Source: Paragonimus westermani
Lineage: Eukaryota; Platyhelminthes; Trematoda; Plagiorchiida; Troglotrematidae
Assembly: GCA_008508345.1 (NCBI GenBank)
Contig: QNGE01000116.1
Span: forward strand, 154,173 to 218,172
Reading direction: 5' to 3'
DNA length: 64,000 nucleotides
This document shows, in pieces, positions 51,316-62,501 of this stretch (position 1 is its first letter; every line of letters starts with the position of its first letter). A program made the position numbers and the translations under genes. The notes below the pieces were generated by a model, which did no database searches, had not been told where the DNA came from, and saw only the letters and a program-made list of their open reading frames with translations.

Positions 51316-52583
51316 GTGTGCAGTCCGGATTAGGGCCCGTTCTTATATCACGCTTCACCTGGTTCCCAAATACTTGTCCTGTTATCGTTCAGCATCTGAA
51401 GGCGTTTCGACCATGCTCTTCTAAGAGCTTGAAGTAACTCAATAGTAACAGCGCCCAACCACTGACCATGTGATCTTGGGTTCGAGCTACCGTTACAGCG
51501 CCTGTTTCTGTGTTGGTCCGAACAGCCTAACGGCATGCTGTGCAGACGTGATCTACTTATCACAAGACGGCAAACGATTTACTGTTCTCTGTTGTTCTTC
51601 GGCCTACTTCATTACAGTGACATCATCTAACGTAACCGCTCATTTGGTGTAAGTCGCGGTCGCAGAAGCGATTGAGGTAAGATGGCGTATTTTGGTTTTG
51701 TTTCCTTGGACTCACCAACCTCTCCGATCCTCTTCTATCCTCCATTGCAATATTCTATGGACTGTATGTCAAAGGGTTGTGCATGTTACATCTCACCATC
51801 GATCGGTAGCTCGACTTAGTACTTGTTTGATGTTGATTGCCTGATTTTGCGCTTTGTATTGTCGTGCCAACCGAACTAGCTCATTGCACCGTTCGCTCAG
51901 CGGATTTGATGAAATTGGTAGCATATGAGTATACAGGTTTTGTTACTCATTTATTTTGGCAAATAGATAAGTGTAATATGGCGTCGGTGATGTTCGCTCG
52001 CCTGCAAACTAAAGCACTGTTATTGGATCAACACTGATGTTCATTCATCAAGAAAACAAAGTGTCGAGCATGTTTTCGGAATCTCAGTATATATTTAACA
52101 GTTAACTTCTTCCCTCTACATCTCAGTTATCGTTAGGTAGACCACAAACGGCTTATGCCACTTGTGATTGGAAAAGGCCAAATTTAATACGGAAGATGCC
52201 TTGTACATCGTTCATTGTGTACATCTCAACGGTTAATCCTGCTAGTTATCACAATCAATCAGCAGTGGGAACCACATTGACTTGACTGAGAAATTCAAAC
52301 CACATTTTCGTCAGTTACCAAACCTATAGGTTGGAATGAAAGACAGGAGAAAACAAGTGTATGATGCACCACACGTAGGTGCAAAAAGAATGTTGTGTTG
52401 GAGTTGGTTTACAGGTTATATCGGAAAATCACGAAGCATGTGTGATAGAGGCTGTCAATGTGTTCGTATCGGTGCAGTCAGGAGATTTGAAATCAAATTT
52501 TACAGGTATCAGTGAAGGTAGGTAGTTCGGCAGATTGGATACTTTAAAGTAAGTTCCGATTGTGAAAAATCTGAGTTTCGGCT
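51316..52583. other. intron sequence, nothing recognised
   Basis: Only an isolated B-box-like GGGTTCGAGCTACC near 51479 stands out, without a partner A box. Confidence 0.35.
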
Positions 52584-52660
52584 TGACTCGAACCAGTGAT
52601 CAGTGCAGCATACCCAAAGTGTGCTTGCTGTATTTGAGCTTGCTACTTCGGCGCTGATTC
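52584..52660 (-). repeat. possible tRNA-like SINE head, minus strand
   Basis: The minus strand carries GGTTCGAGTCA (52594-52584), an excellent B-box match. A candidate A box, TAGCAAGCTC, lies about 50 bp upstream on that strand but is weaker. The call is tentative. Confidence 0.3.
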
Positions 52661-54679
52661 GAGTCTAGTCGGAACCTGGGTTTTTCTTATGTAGATCACC
52701 TCTAACTTGGCGGACTTTGTACACAAAACTCGAATATATGAAGAAAGGTAAGATAATTGTGCATGAATGACAATTGCGCAGTTACCATGGTAGTGTGTTC
52801 ATCAACTGTTTCAGTGCACATGCATTACATTTCGAAATGTGCATAGATAACCGCTATCATCTGGAAATAGCTGTCGGATATGCTTTGTAATCGCACTTCC
52901 GGCACAGCCAATCTGGAAAACAGTGAGCTGTTCTTGCATGCATGTGATCAGATGGCAGACAGTCAAATTCGTAGATCATGAGAAGCGGCGTCGAGTTTTC
53001 CTTCGTCATGGACTGGACTTCAGTAGTTTCCCTCATCTAGTGAACTGTCTCTGTGTAAAGCGTCCCAAGTGCCATGTTTTACCTTTTTAAACCTGTTAAC
53101 GGAAACACGGCTTCAAATAAATTGTGATTGGTCAATAGAGTGTGTTGTTATCATTTTTGTGGTGAATGAACAAGTAGAAAACTATTCAATCGTGTTTCTG
53201 CCTAGGCGTTTAGGATCAGTACACCAGAATACCAAAGTTCAACATTCGTTCCGGATGAGGATAAATTTCAATCGGTGCTTTATTCGTGTGAATAACGCCA
53301 ACCGCGATCACCTTGTAATAAGGCTGTTGCTGTTCGTTCTCAAACCGGTCTGTTTCGATCTGATGTGAACTCTGGGTAGAGACAGCATCAAACGAGAGAT
53401 TCCATACCTTCGCATTAGTGAGTCGAATCTCATCACATTTTCCTTACGAGATCGAACAATTAAGTGACTGTCAACAGCCCCAAAGATATGCTTAAACATA
53501 GTCTGCTTGGTGTTACTAGTTTACACTGTTTTATGGTTTGTTTATGGCTGCTGCGTCATCACATTCATGCTGCTCAATCCTGATGGTTCTTAAGTCTACA
53601 TTTTATCATTTCTTTCTTTATTCGGGTCAGTTAACTAGTGATAGATATTTCTGGTCCGTAACACGAAGGCTGCACACTCTCAAGCCTCTGTCTCACTAGC
53701 TTCACTTTGAAAGTGTTTAGCCCCGAACGGCTGCGTTCAGAGTGGGGCTTTTGTTTGGAACTGAACGCTGTTAAACTATTAGATCGTTTGAGTGTGAAAT
53801 TCTTGTGTGAGCTAGGAACACTTTCAAGCTGTCGACTTGACACGAATCGTGCCCATCATCGTCGGCAACAACACTTCGTTGTTTGATGCTCATGCTCGAC
53901 CTTCATTTAAGCTTGAAATAATAGTCTCAACTTGGCGACATTGTGAAAAACCGACTGAGGTGCATGTGAGGGACAAAAGTTGTCCGAAAGACAGCTTCCC
54001 TACGCTTCATTATTTGTCCTTACTTCGCCGACAATTCACCTAAACAACTACAATATTCAGGGTGCCGGTCGCGTGGCTTCTAACATGGAGGACCAACACG
54101 CTCTGTACAACAGGTGGCCTACTGGTAACCTTTTTCAGTTTTCTGTGCCAAGCCCTCATGTGTCAATCGTGCACAGGTACAGCATTCACGGAAAGTGTTA
54201 GACGTACCGGACGATTGGCAAGTGTCTTCACTAGTATCTATACCTGATCACCAAGCAAATGATCCGTGCAACCCACTGTCCGCCTCTTAACCACATCCTT
54301 GTTTGTTTCTTATCGTAGTCTGGTTCTTGCGATTAAACGATGGCGGGAAATGCTTTAATGTACAGTTGTTCACTTCCTCCATCCTAGACCGCAACGTTTC
54401 TCAGTTGTCGGATGCCTTTTCCAAGATCGTTGTATCCGTGTAATCCTTAAGCTTCATAGAGATGCTTCTGTCTCGTGTCAGGTCCATAAGGGTAGAGATT
54501 CAATTACAGTCTGGAATCTGGCGACCCTGCTCTGGAAGTTCCGGTTTAACGAATTCTCTCAGAACGACTAAAGTTCAGCGAACACCATCTGCATTTTCAT
54601 TGTCGTTCATGTTATATCGAGGCTGCTTACTGTTATGTTGCGAATGCTAAGCGTAGCGCACAGATAATATATCCGGATA
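52661..54679. other. intron sequence, nothing recognised
   Basis: No supported feature. Confidence 0.35.
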
Positions 54680-54760
54680 AAGCAGGTTGGGTTTAGACCT
54701 GATTGGGATTGCATTGACCACCTTTTCACTTTACTTTGTTGAAGGGAGTCCGGCCTTACA
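54680..54760 (+). pseudogene. short reverse-transcriptase remnant
   Basis: One plus-strand frame reads QVGFRPDWDCIDHLFTL, close to the G-F-R-P-G-R-G-C-I-D motif that precedes the catalytic core in RTE/CR1-type reverse transcriptases and that is also seen in the 36.6-kb copy. Sequence further down to about 55,000 may contain more decayed RT (for example a VDLCDAI stretch), but this is not secure. Confidence 0.45.
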
Positions 54761-55103
54761 TTCTTTCCTGATGATAAATTGTCGGAGCTAGTTGAGTAGT
54801 TCATCTAAATGTTGACTTGTGTGATGCGATCACAGATCCTATTGTAAAAGCTCGGATGATTTCTAATTTATATCACTTTCCGTGCGAGCTTATGCTCATT
54901 TTTTCTCCAGCTCAAGTGCATGGTGCGATCGTACGAACAGTATTATCGCGAAACCTATCCAGCTTGCGCCGAAAGTTCTCACTGTTCGCTGCCGACCATG
55001 TTTATCTTCGAAGCATCAGTCGAATATAATGGGCACTCGTAAGATAACCGCACCAAATTTAGTACGAATGAAGTTGAACAGTTTGGGCGTCGTGTTTAAC
55101 ATG

Positions 55104-55225
55104 TTATTGATAAACAGATTGGGAATAACAAAACACTCCTGAGTAAGGTCACCCGAGGTGGTTGAAACGTAGAGTATTACAACTTGCTCGTAACGTTGTG
55201 TTATTCCCAATCTGTTTATCAATAA
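55104..55225. repeat. 27-bp perfect inverted repeat with a 68-bp spacer
   Basis: Arms 55104-55130 and 55199-55225 are exact reverse complements (TTATTGATAAACAGATTGGG and the following seven bases). The spacer is unrelated. It could be the terminal repeats of a miniature element, or a small foldback. Confidence 0.85.
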
Positions 55226-57162
55226 TGGGCACTCTTTTTGACAGTAACATCGTTTTCCGGCATGTTTTCGAGACAGACTGTATTGGCCACTCATGTTCAC
55301 AGTCTCGTTTTTGCAGACTGTTAACTCGAGGGTTTCTTGCGCTTGCCAATCCCTTGCCTGCCACCTCATGATCTGTCTACACTTCATGCTTGTGGTGACA
55401 ATCCAATGGTCACCTAGGTTCCGGTCGTAAAAACTTTGGTGCCAAGTTGGTCTCTAGCAGATTTTTTCGATTGGGATGCCTAAAATAACATACATTGTTG
55501 GTCGGCAATGCCGTCGAATACGGTGAAAATTCACGGACACGCTTTTCCATTCCATCCACTTGTTTTTCCGGGTTTTCATCATCATTATCTAATACTGATT
55601 GTATCGAATTTCTCTCAACACTGTTTGAATGTGATTCTTTAGGTATCGAATACCATTCTGTCATTTAGTCCAAAGTTCGTTAGACAAATCGAAACGCAAG
55701 GTTACTTTCGAACCTAGGTATGGATTTTCTAAACGCACCATTCCATTGAGTGGGTTGTGTGATTTAGGCAGCTGATTCTAATGGAATCGTTGATTGCAGT
55801 CGATTGCTTAGAAAAACGACACGATCACACCGATTCAATTGCGTCCGTTTTCACTGTCTGTGATTTCTGATCGACTACGAGCCGGTTTGACTATTACTGG
55901 AGCTATGGAATGTGACCTAAACAGTCGAGTGCTGTTATGGCAAAGGCCTCCGGACTGGAAAGTAATCCGTCATAGCGATCATCTCTATGTCGAATTAATC
56001 ACGAAATTTACTAAATTCCTTACTCATTTTACACCTTTTGTCATACGTTGATATTTTCCCCCATGGTTCATAGCAAGCGAACCTTTAAGCTTACACATTG
56101 TTACGAAACCCTGTTCAATGTGAATGCGTTGAAATATGCGCGTGAACGATTTAGCGATCATGGTTTGTCGTGATACGTGCAAATTACTTGATTCCGTTTC
56201 TCTTTTGTCGAATTTCGAAGACTGAACTTTCCCACGTTTCGACTAAAGGCGGCCTAGGGTTGTCATGTTCTCCGGCATTCTCGTCCTAGTCACATGACGA
56301 GCGGCGTTAGGCTTGGGCCTGACTCTATCATGAGTAGGTGTACGGTAATGTCTGTATTTTCTATAGCTCCTTCTGTAGTAAGATTTGTACTGAGAGTAAA
56401 ATCGTCGCCACCTTTGCGCGCTCACCGCGGTTCCGACCGTTCATCTTATTCCCCAATGGCTAACCTCCCCCATGCACTTCACAGTGCCCTAAATCCCTTT
56501 TTAAACAGGTACAGCTTTCGGACCTGTCTTGAGCAGTCTTTCATTTGACCCATATGTTTTCGCTATCCCCTTGCTTTCCTGGTCCGCTCGTTTCTGTTTA
56601 TCATTCATATCACCTAGTTGACTGGCATTGCTTATAACCAATAACACTCGTGCGACTGATTCCTTTGAGTTCTCTGGTTCGTTCATCTGGACCTCGATCA
56701 TAACTCGACCTCCAGGCTGTTCTGCGTCCGACTTATGGTGATACTTGTCCGTTTGCTTGGTTCGATGTCTTCCTCGCTTTGAATTTTGGTTACTTGCTCG
56801 CTTCCTAGCGGGTCCGCTGTTTGATTTGAACCTGTTACAGTTAGTTAGCTTGGGCACTTACACCGCTGTAGTGTGTATGTATTATCGCCTTGGGGAGTAT
56901 ACCATTATCCAGTCTGCCAACCTTCTGTTATTGACCGTCCCCTGACTGAGCATACGTATCGTGTACGCTGCTGCCATTCAGACAGACAGAGGCGCCGAAT
57001 ATTTCACACGCTTATTTGGTCTAGGTACCGCAAGTCTAGCTGCAAACATACGGTCGGCTGTTTCAACAGGCCTGCGCCAGCCGTGCCTAAAACTGATTGA
57101 GCTGTGGTTCACCCCGTACCCTTCGCTACACCGAACGTACGTGCGTCTGGGGATTCCAGAAA

Positions 57163-57304
57163 AACTTGTGAACAATCGGTTATTTGACCTGTTGTTGACG
57201 TTCCACTTCTGACAGGAGTTTCTTCAGATCAGTTCTGCACTCAAGCAACTCCTGTCAGAAGTGGAACGTCACTAATAAACCAAATTGTCGATTGTTCACA
57301 AGTT
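57163..57304. repeat. 58-bp-arm imperfect inverted repeat with a 26-bp loop
   Basis: The inner 25 bp (57196-57220 against 57247-57271) pair perfectly. The pairing then continues in register (positions sum to 114467) through a diverged middle to another matched block, CTTGTGAACAATCG at 57165-57178 and its complement ending at 57302. No gaps are needed, so the arms are true copies of one sequence that have since diverged unevenly. It lies 1.3 kb upstream of the exon 2 acceptor. Confidence 0.85.
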
Positions 57305-58611
57305 GTTCGGAAATTAGGAATGCTCAGTTGGACTCAAGCATATTTCAACAATTGATTTATTTGGGGACTGTTAATTTGTCCTCCGTTATGGGACTTTTAT
57401 CTCAACGAATACAAAAACTCACATTATAGTAAGGGAACATTTCTGGACTAGGAAGTTTTTCGTCAAGACGGATTCTTTCTTACAACGATATTCACCATGG
57501 TGGCGATCTAATTTAACGCTTGATTATCAAATAATCTATAAAACGAAGTACTATTCCGATTGTTCATGAATGTCACTTTTATGCTCGTTCCGGTAGAAGA
57601 CACTTGCACAGAAATTGCACGTCAAAGCATTCCATCTATCGAACCCCGAGTCTCACGGGATGTTGATCTTCTGGTGTGAAATTTGGTCCCTCGCGGGTCG
57701 CTACGTAATATAGAGAGTTTGAAACTCTGGGACGAACTTCGAATGTAGTCAAGGGGTTCAGTGTGACGGAGGATGGACGATTTTAACAGTATCAGTATCA
57801 CCTTAATCAAACGGTGTTCAGTGTGAAAATTCCTTATGGTCGTCTTTGGCGAAACATTATCGGTTCTTCTTCTTGGGTTGCTTATTGGCTATCTAACCGT
57901 ACACTGATTGGTTGTTACACCTGGCCATTTGTTGAACTGATCAGTGCTAAGCTTTTTTCTGTTCCAATAACTTGGCACTCCAGTCCATGCGATCTAACAC
58001 TAGTTCTCACGTAGTTTTTTTTATAAGATACAACACTCATTCTCTGTTCACTAACATAGGCCACCAAGTAATGTGACTGCTGATTATCTGTAAGTCCTGT
58101 CGTTCAGCGTGACCCGGTGCGCTACCCGTCGACCTCGACCTTCAAAGGTACACAGATGTCATTATATTGCTGCAGCGTATGTGCAGTCTAGAAACCGATT
58201 AAACGCAAAATGTAGTACATATGGTTTTCAACCGTTGCACCGAAAAGGATCCCTGCACGTGACATACTAAGCCGCGTATGAGTTGAATGCTATCAGGTTG
58301 CTCATACTTGGACGGGACCTGGAACTTGTGACCATGTGATCAGTAGCCGGTCTGAGTACTACCGAGCTATTTCGGCGCGATACTGAGTGTCTCTTTCTCG
58401 GGGTTTAGGCTGATGTACTCACAAACACTGGACAAGCACCTGTTATTATCGATACGATTACGAATGAGCTATTGCACTACTTTGAAGGGACTTACAAGTC
58501 CAGGCCATCGGTTGGACTAGTATGAGCTTGGATGATTGTGCATCATTTTCTCTGCTTTTTCAGTAACTTTTAGAGCGTCCATTATTCTTCTCATCTTTTG
58601 ATGTTCGTGTC
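57305..58611. other. intron 3' end region
   Basis: No gene or repeat was recognised between the last inverted repeat and the splice acceptor. Confidence 0.4.
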
Positions 58612-58621
58612 CTCGTTTCAG
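58612..58621 (+). promoter_or_regulatory. 3' splice site of intron 1
   Basis: TCCTCGTTTCAG ends at 58621, preceded by a long T/C-rich tract from about 58548. Joining here restores the KH1 frame without loss or gain of residues. Confidence 0.9.
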
Positions 58622-60106
58622 GTCAGAAAATCAAACTAATCCGTGAAGAGACTGGCGCTTTGATTACAACACCCGGTGAGCACGAGGAGCACGTGTTTAT
58701 CATTGAAGCTCCACCGGAAATCGCCCTGCGAGTCGCACATCACTTGACTGCACGAGCACATGAGATCACGCAAAGCAAGTTGGCTGCCGGTGAACGGAGA
58801 CGCGGTTCCACTAGTTCACAATCTGCCAGTGGTCTTGAGAATGGTATGCCCACTTCTGGCTTCGGTAATCCAATAAACAACGGTAACAACAGCGCTGTCA
58901 ATAGCTGTCCGCCTTCCTCCTCACTGATGCCTCTGAACAACAGTGCAACCAATTCACCATTACATCCAGCTGCCTCTGGGGCGTTAGCTGCCACATTGAT
59001 GCCCTCCAGCGGAGCTAGCGGCAATGGAGTCGGAACGGGTGTCTTACGAACTCCGAACAGTAGTCTCTTTTCAACTTCTCTTTCTAGCATGCCTTCTAGC
59101 CCATGCAGTTCGTCAGCGCTGAATGCAACGGTCGTCAGTCAGGGTACTCTGACCGGGAACGGTACAAACAGCAGTGTTGGTGGTGGCGGTTCAGGTGGAC
59201 TGTTTTTGTCCACCAACGCTCCAGGCAGTCGTGTCCTGCTCGCTCGAAGCCGAATCTCAGTACCACAAGAGTTAGTTGGGAAGATAATCGGTACTCAGGG
59301 CTCCATTATCACTACCATTCAAAAGGATACTGGAACAGAAATCAAAAGTCCTCCGAAAGAAGCTGCTCGCGGCCCAAATGCTACGTCAGAGTTTGAAATC
59401 TCCGCTTATCAGGGTTTAGGTTTGAGTTCGAACCAGGCAGCAGAATGTCGTGTACAACAAGCGAAACAGTTAATCGGTCATTTAGTTATGCGGCAGTTGG
59501 AACGTCGGGCAAGCGAAGAAGTGGACGAGGCCTCCGGCTCGTCCAATTTGAGTTCGGATGAGCAACGATTGAGTTCGGGAACTAGTGGGAACACACCGAG
59601 GACGAATCATTCTTGGATGTGGCCAGACGTGGCCCAGATGGATTCGCAGGAGGCCAGAGAGGTTTTAGATCGAATCTTGGCCGAATCGAAGAACAAGACT
59701 CGTCGGGCAAAGGAACTGGCCGCCGCCGCCGCCGCGGGCTCAGCAGGGCCTTCGCCTACTTCCAACGGTCAATCGCTAACCAATTCTTCCAGCTCCATAC
59801 TCAGTATGTCTGGAGCGGTAGCATCGCAACCTGTCGGTCTGCTCACCTCGGAACAACAACACTTCCACGCTCAGTTATTGGGACCTCCAGGTCTATTTGA
59901 TTCTATTGATTCTAATGACTTCCCCGGTGACATGAGTTCTCGTGATCTGACTCAGCCACTCGGTGACCCCCCAGGTCATGGACTGTTCGGATCGCAGTCA
60001 AGTCACTTTGCAACCCGAAGCTCGTCAACGACTCTAGTTGACGAGGCACATCACCATGCAGGTATCCACCGAGGAGGCCACAACTGCAGTCCTCGGGCGG
60101 CCACCG
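58622..60106 (+). CDS. mex3: MEX-3-like two-KH RNA-binding protein, coding exon 2
   Basis: This exon encodes the end of codon 360 through residue 854 plus one base. KH1 is completed at 361-408: QKIKLIREETGALITTP, then HVFIIEAPPEIALRVAHHL, with the TP and V-F-x-I/V landmarks of MEX-3 KH1. A linker of about 160 residues rich in Ser, Asn and Gly follows. KH2 is at about 569-650: SVPQELVGKIIGTQG with G-x-x-G at 583-586 (GTQG), then IQKDTGTEIKSPP. KH2 holds a longer loop than vertebrate MEX3 KH2 (around GPNATSEFEISAYQGLGLSS). The C-terminal part has acidic, Ser-rich and Ala-repeat segments (near 733-740). Vertebrate MEX3 proteins end in a RING domain; none is visible here. The exon ends at CACCG|GTAAGT, phase 1. 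Confidence 0.85.
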
Positions 60107-60112
60107 GTAAGT
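60107..60112 (+). promoter_or_regulatory. 5' splice site of intron 2
   Basis: GTAAGT follows CACCG. The open frame reads on for 22 codons to a stop at 60172-60174, so a short terminal exon is a possible alternative, but the residues after the donor show no domain and splicing onward is more likely. The next exon was not identified before the gap. Confidence 0.75.
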
Positions 60113-60174
60113 GGGATGGATTTCTAATTCGCATGCCACAAACGTACCATTCTTGTTTTACGTCTGCTGTTTGA

Positions 60175-61559
60175 ATATCTTTGTAGCATGCCTTCAGGCT
60201 AATGTAGGGTGATCCATAGGAGCAAGCATAGGCCCTATGGATAAATGGAATCATACTGGTTTCATCTTTTGCTGATGTATATAATTCTGACGTGCGCAAC
60301 GGACAACGTTAGACAGTATGTAGTACCCTGTCAAGCACTTCGAGACAAGATTCGCAGCCCTAAAGTGGAAGGTGCTTCTGTGAAACTGTAGTGGTTAATA
60401 CATTTAATGTCACATGATTACAATGTTGAGGTTGTTGGCTGGTATATATACTTAGGAACGGCTGAGACACTGACAATGGAATGGACATTCGTGCACACTA
60501 CACTAAGATAGTCTTCAGCTATCTGGATTGTCTCTTTTGACAGAAAGATATCTTGGGTCGCGTATACCAGATTACTGGGAGGTCGGTCTTATTATACGGC
60601 CGTGAAATGCTAGTCGTCTCGGATTTATCTGCCATTGCTATCTGTTATCGGTAGCATGTATAAGGTGATGTGAGTGCACAGTTGACGGTAAGGTTGAGTA
60701 GCAGACGCCTGGTGGTAAGGACCAAGAAAGTTCGTTTGCTCAGTCATCGTGGGCGCATGGGTTTAGATGACTTATTCCTGTGCTAAGAATGTCGTCCATT
60801 CGTTTACCATACAGAGCACTGCCGATTTCGTAGGATGCAAGGTGGGCAAATCCGTGATGTATCGCCGTCGGCGACGAATGGTGGTGGTGATGTCCACATT
60901 TTCACCTTACTTTTGTAATGCTCTGTTTACATCGTTTGCAAAAGCTATACTTCTGCAAACTTTGACAAGCAGCTAGCAACCTCTTTCGTTAGTTTTTTTT
61001 CGTTATTGGCTGGTGATTCGCTTCGGCCACAACAGTACATTTCCTGATACGTCGTATACTATTGAATCAAGTTCATTTAGACAACTTCACGACAGTTGGA
61101 CCATTAGTCAAGTATCGGTGTTTTACGTGAAACCTGTCTCAAATTCAGTCAATCGCCCACACTACCACGTTTCTAAAGTTTACGATCCCAGTCTAGTTGT
61201 GGACTAGAGTATGTACCAGATCGATGGGTCGCAGGATTCGTGAAAATTGCGCTAAATCCATGGTCGCAACCTCAGGGGGTTTATTACGGCTGGTCTTGGA
61301 TTGACCAAGTGGACTGGTCAATGTGTTGAAGTGGACTTGTAACGATAGTTGAGAGGACCATCAAAATTGTGCACGGCTACTACACCACCCAGTTTCCATC
61401 AGTATTTATATTTTTTCCAGATCCACCATGCACTCTTTTTGGATGACATCACACCTTGGCATATTACAACTAGAACAAGAATGTTTGAAATTCGGAAAAA
61501 AAACAACTGGAAGAGAGTTCTAGGTCCATCTTGGATAGTTACCTTTTGGTTCAGTTAAT
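60175..61559. other. mex3: probable intron 2, nothing recognised
   Basis: No RING-type Cys/His pattern or other coding signal was found on the plus strand here. Alternatively this is 3' untranslated sequence, if the frame ending at 60174 is the real terminus. Confidence 0.4.
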
Positions 61560-62501
61560 AATAAAAACACTTCTTCCACTTCTCCCTAGAGTCTTTATAC
61601 TGCGTTTCACCAGACTTCAGCTTAGGTTAAAGTTTGCCGTGAGCTGTCTGATAGTTTTAGCAACATCGGTGACGTTCGTCAAGGTTGTTCACAGTCACCA
61701 TTTTTGTTCAATTTCACCATAGACGAAATGGAGGACTCTCTATTGTACTCGCAAGATTGTGGCGTGGACCTTCTACCAGATGGAAGACTTACTGATCTTG
61801 ATTATGGTGACAACAAGGTGTTGCTGTTTGACAACTTTCAAGCAGCACAAGCAATGCTAGACACTATTTTGCGCTCTGGAATGCGCTTTACAGCCTCAAG
61901 GTTCAGAGTGGTTCTGTAAGACTGCTGTGATTACGTAGATTTGGCGTCAGACAGTGAATTCATGGAGGTTTTTGGTCGATTTGTTTACTTGGGAAGCTGT
62001 ATCAGCGGCGGTGGCGGAGATGTACAGAAGGAAATAGCGGTGCGTATCTCTAAGGCTAGGGTGGTATTCACAAATCTGGGACGCCTCTGGAGACAGAGAG
62101 GCATCTCTCCGAGGCTTAAAGGTCGTGTATATAAGGCGACAATAAGGGATGTATTACTTTACAGCGGCGAAACCTGACCGCTCAGGGTAGAGGACGTGAA
62201 CCGTCTTCGGGTATTTGACCACCGATGTCTGCGTTCAATCGCTCGTATCGGGTGACACCAGCGAGTAATCAACAGGGAGGCTAAGAAGCAAGTGTTCGAC
62301 ACTGATTGTCAAACGAGTTCCTTTGTTGACTCCTTACATAGGCACAGACTTAGATGGTTAAATCACGTAGTAAGGACGCCAAGCTAGTCGCCCACCACAC
62401 CGAGTACTCTTTTCCGACGCTGCGGCCGGCTGGTGTAAGGTGCGAGATGGATAGATGATGACCTGAATGTAGACCAATGAAGTCGTTCACTAAGAAGTCG
62501 G
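61560..62501 (+). pseudogene. RTE-like reverse transcriptase remnant (subfamily B), interrupted
   Basis: Plus-strand frames show GDVRQGC then SPFLFNFTIDEME near 61668-61740 (motif B region), LTDLDYGDNKVLLF near 61790, where the catalytic Y-x-D-D has become Y-G-D-N, FVYLGSCISGGGG near 61980, LWRQRGISPRLKGRVYKATI near 62085, and FDHRCLRSIARIG near 62215. Stops occur at 61917-61919, at 62175-62177 and downstream, so it is dead. Its 3' part aligns with the copy at 11.2 kb up to GAAGTCGTTCACTAAGAAGTC, where the match breaks off at the minus-strand element starting at about 62502. The rest of this copy should lie beyond the terminal gap. Confidence 0.8.

Larger units (their letters stand above)
8657..58621 (+). 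other. mex3: intron 1 of the MEX-3-like gene (49,965 bp)
   Basis: The donor GTAAGT at 8657 and acceptor TCGTTTCAG ending at 58621 join codon 360 as G|GT, giving G-Q-K-I-K, exactly the continuation expected after the KH1 G-x-x-G loop. Phase is 1. The intron contains several retrotransposon remnants and four inverted repeats described separately. An unrecognised nested gene or extra exon within it cannot be excluded, but the KH1 join needs none. Confidence 0.85.

Noticed and set aside
56501..56857. 118-codon minus-strand frame rich in Lys and Arg
   Set aside because: Basic low-complexity composition alone is not evidence of a gene; no motif found.
56961..57212. A frame containing TDRGAEYFTRLFG, reminiscent of the second aspartate motif of a gypsy integrase core
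   Set aside because: The match is about a dozen residues; the upstream W-x-x-R-F-G and downstream N-G-x-x-E-R motifs are absent, so chance cannot be excluded.
60107..60174. Reading the second coding exon through to the stop at 60174
   Set aside because: A consensus donor sits at 60107 and the 22 extra residues lack any domain, so readthrough into intron is more likely, though not excluded.
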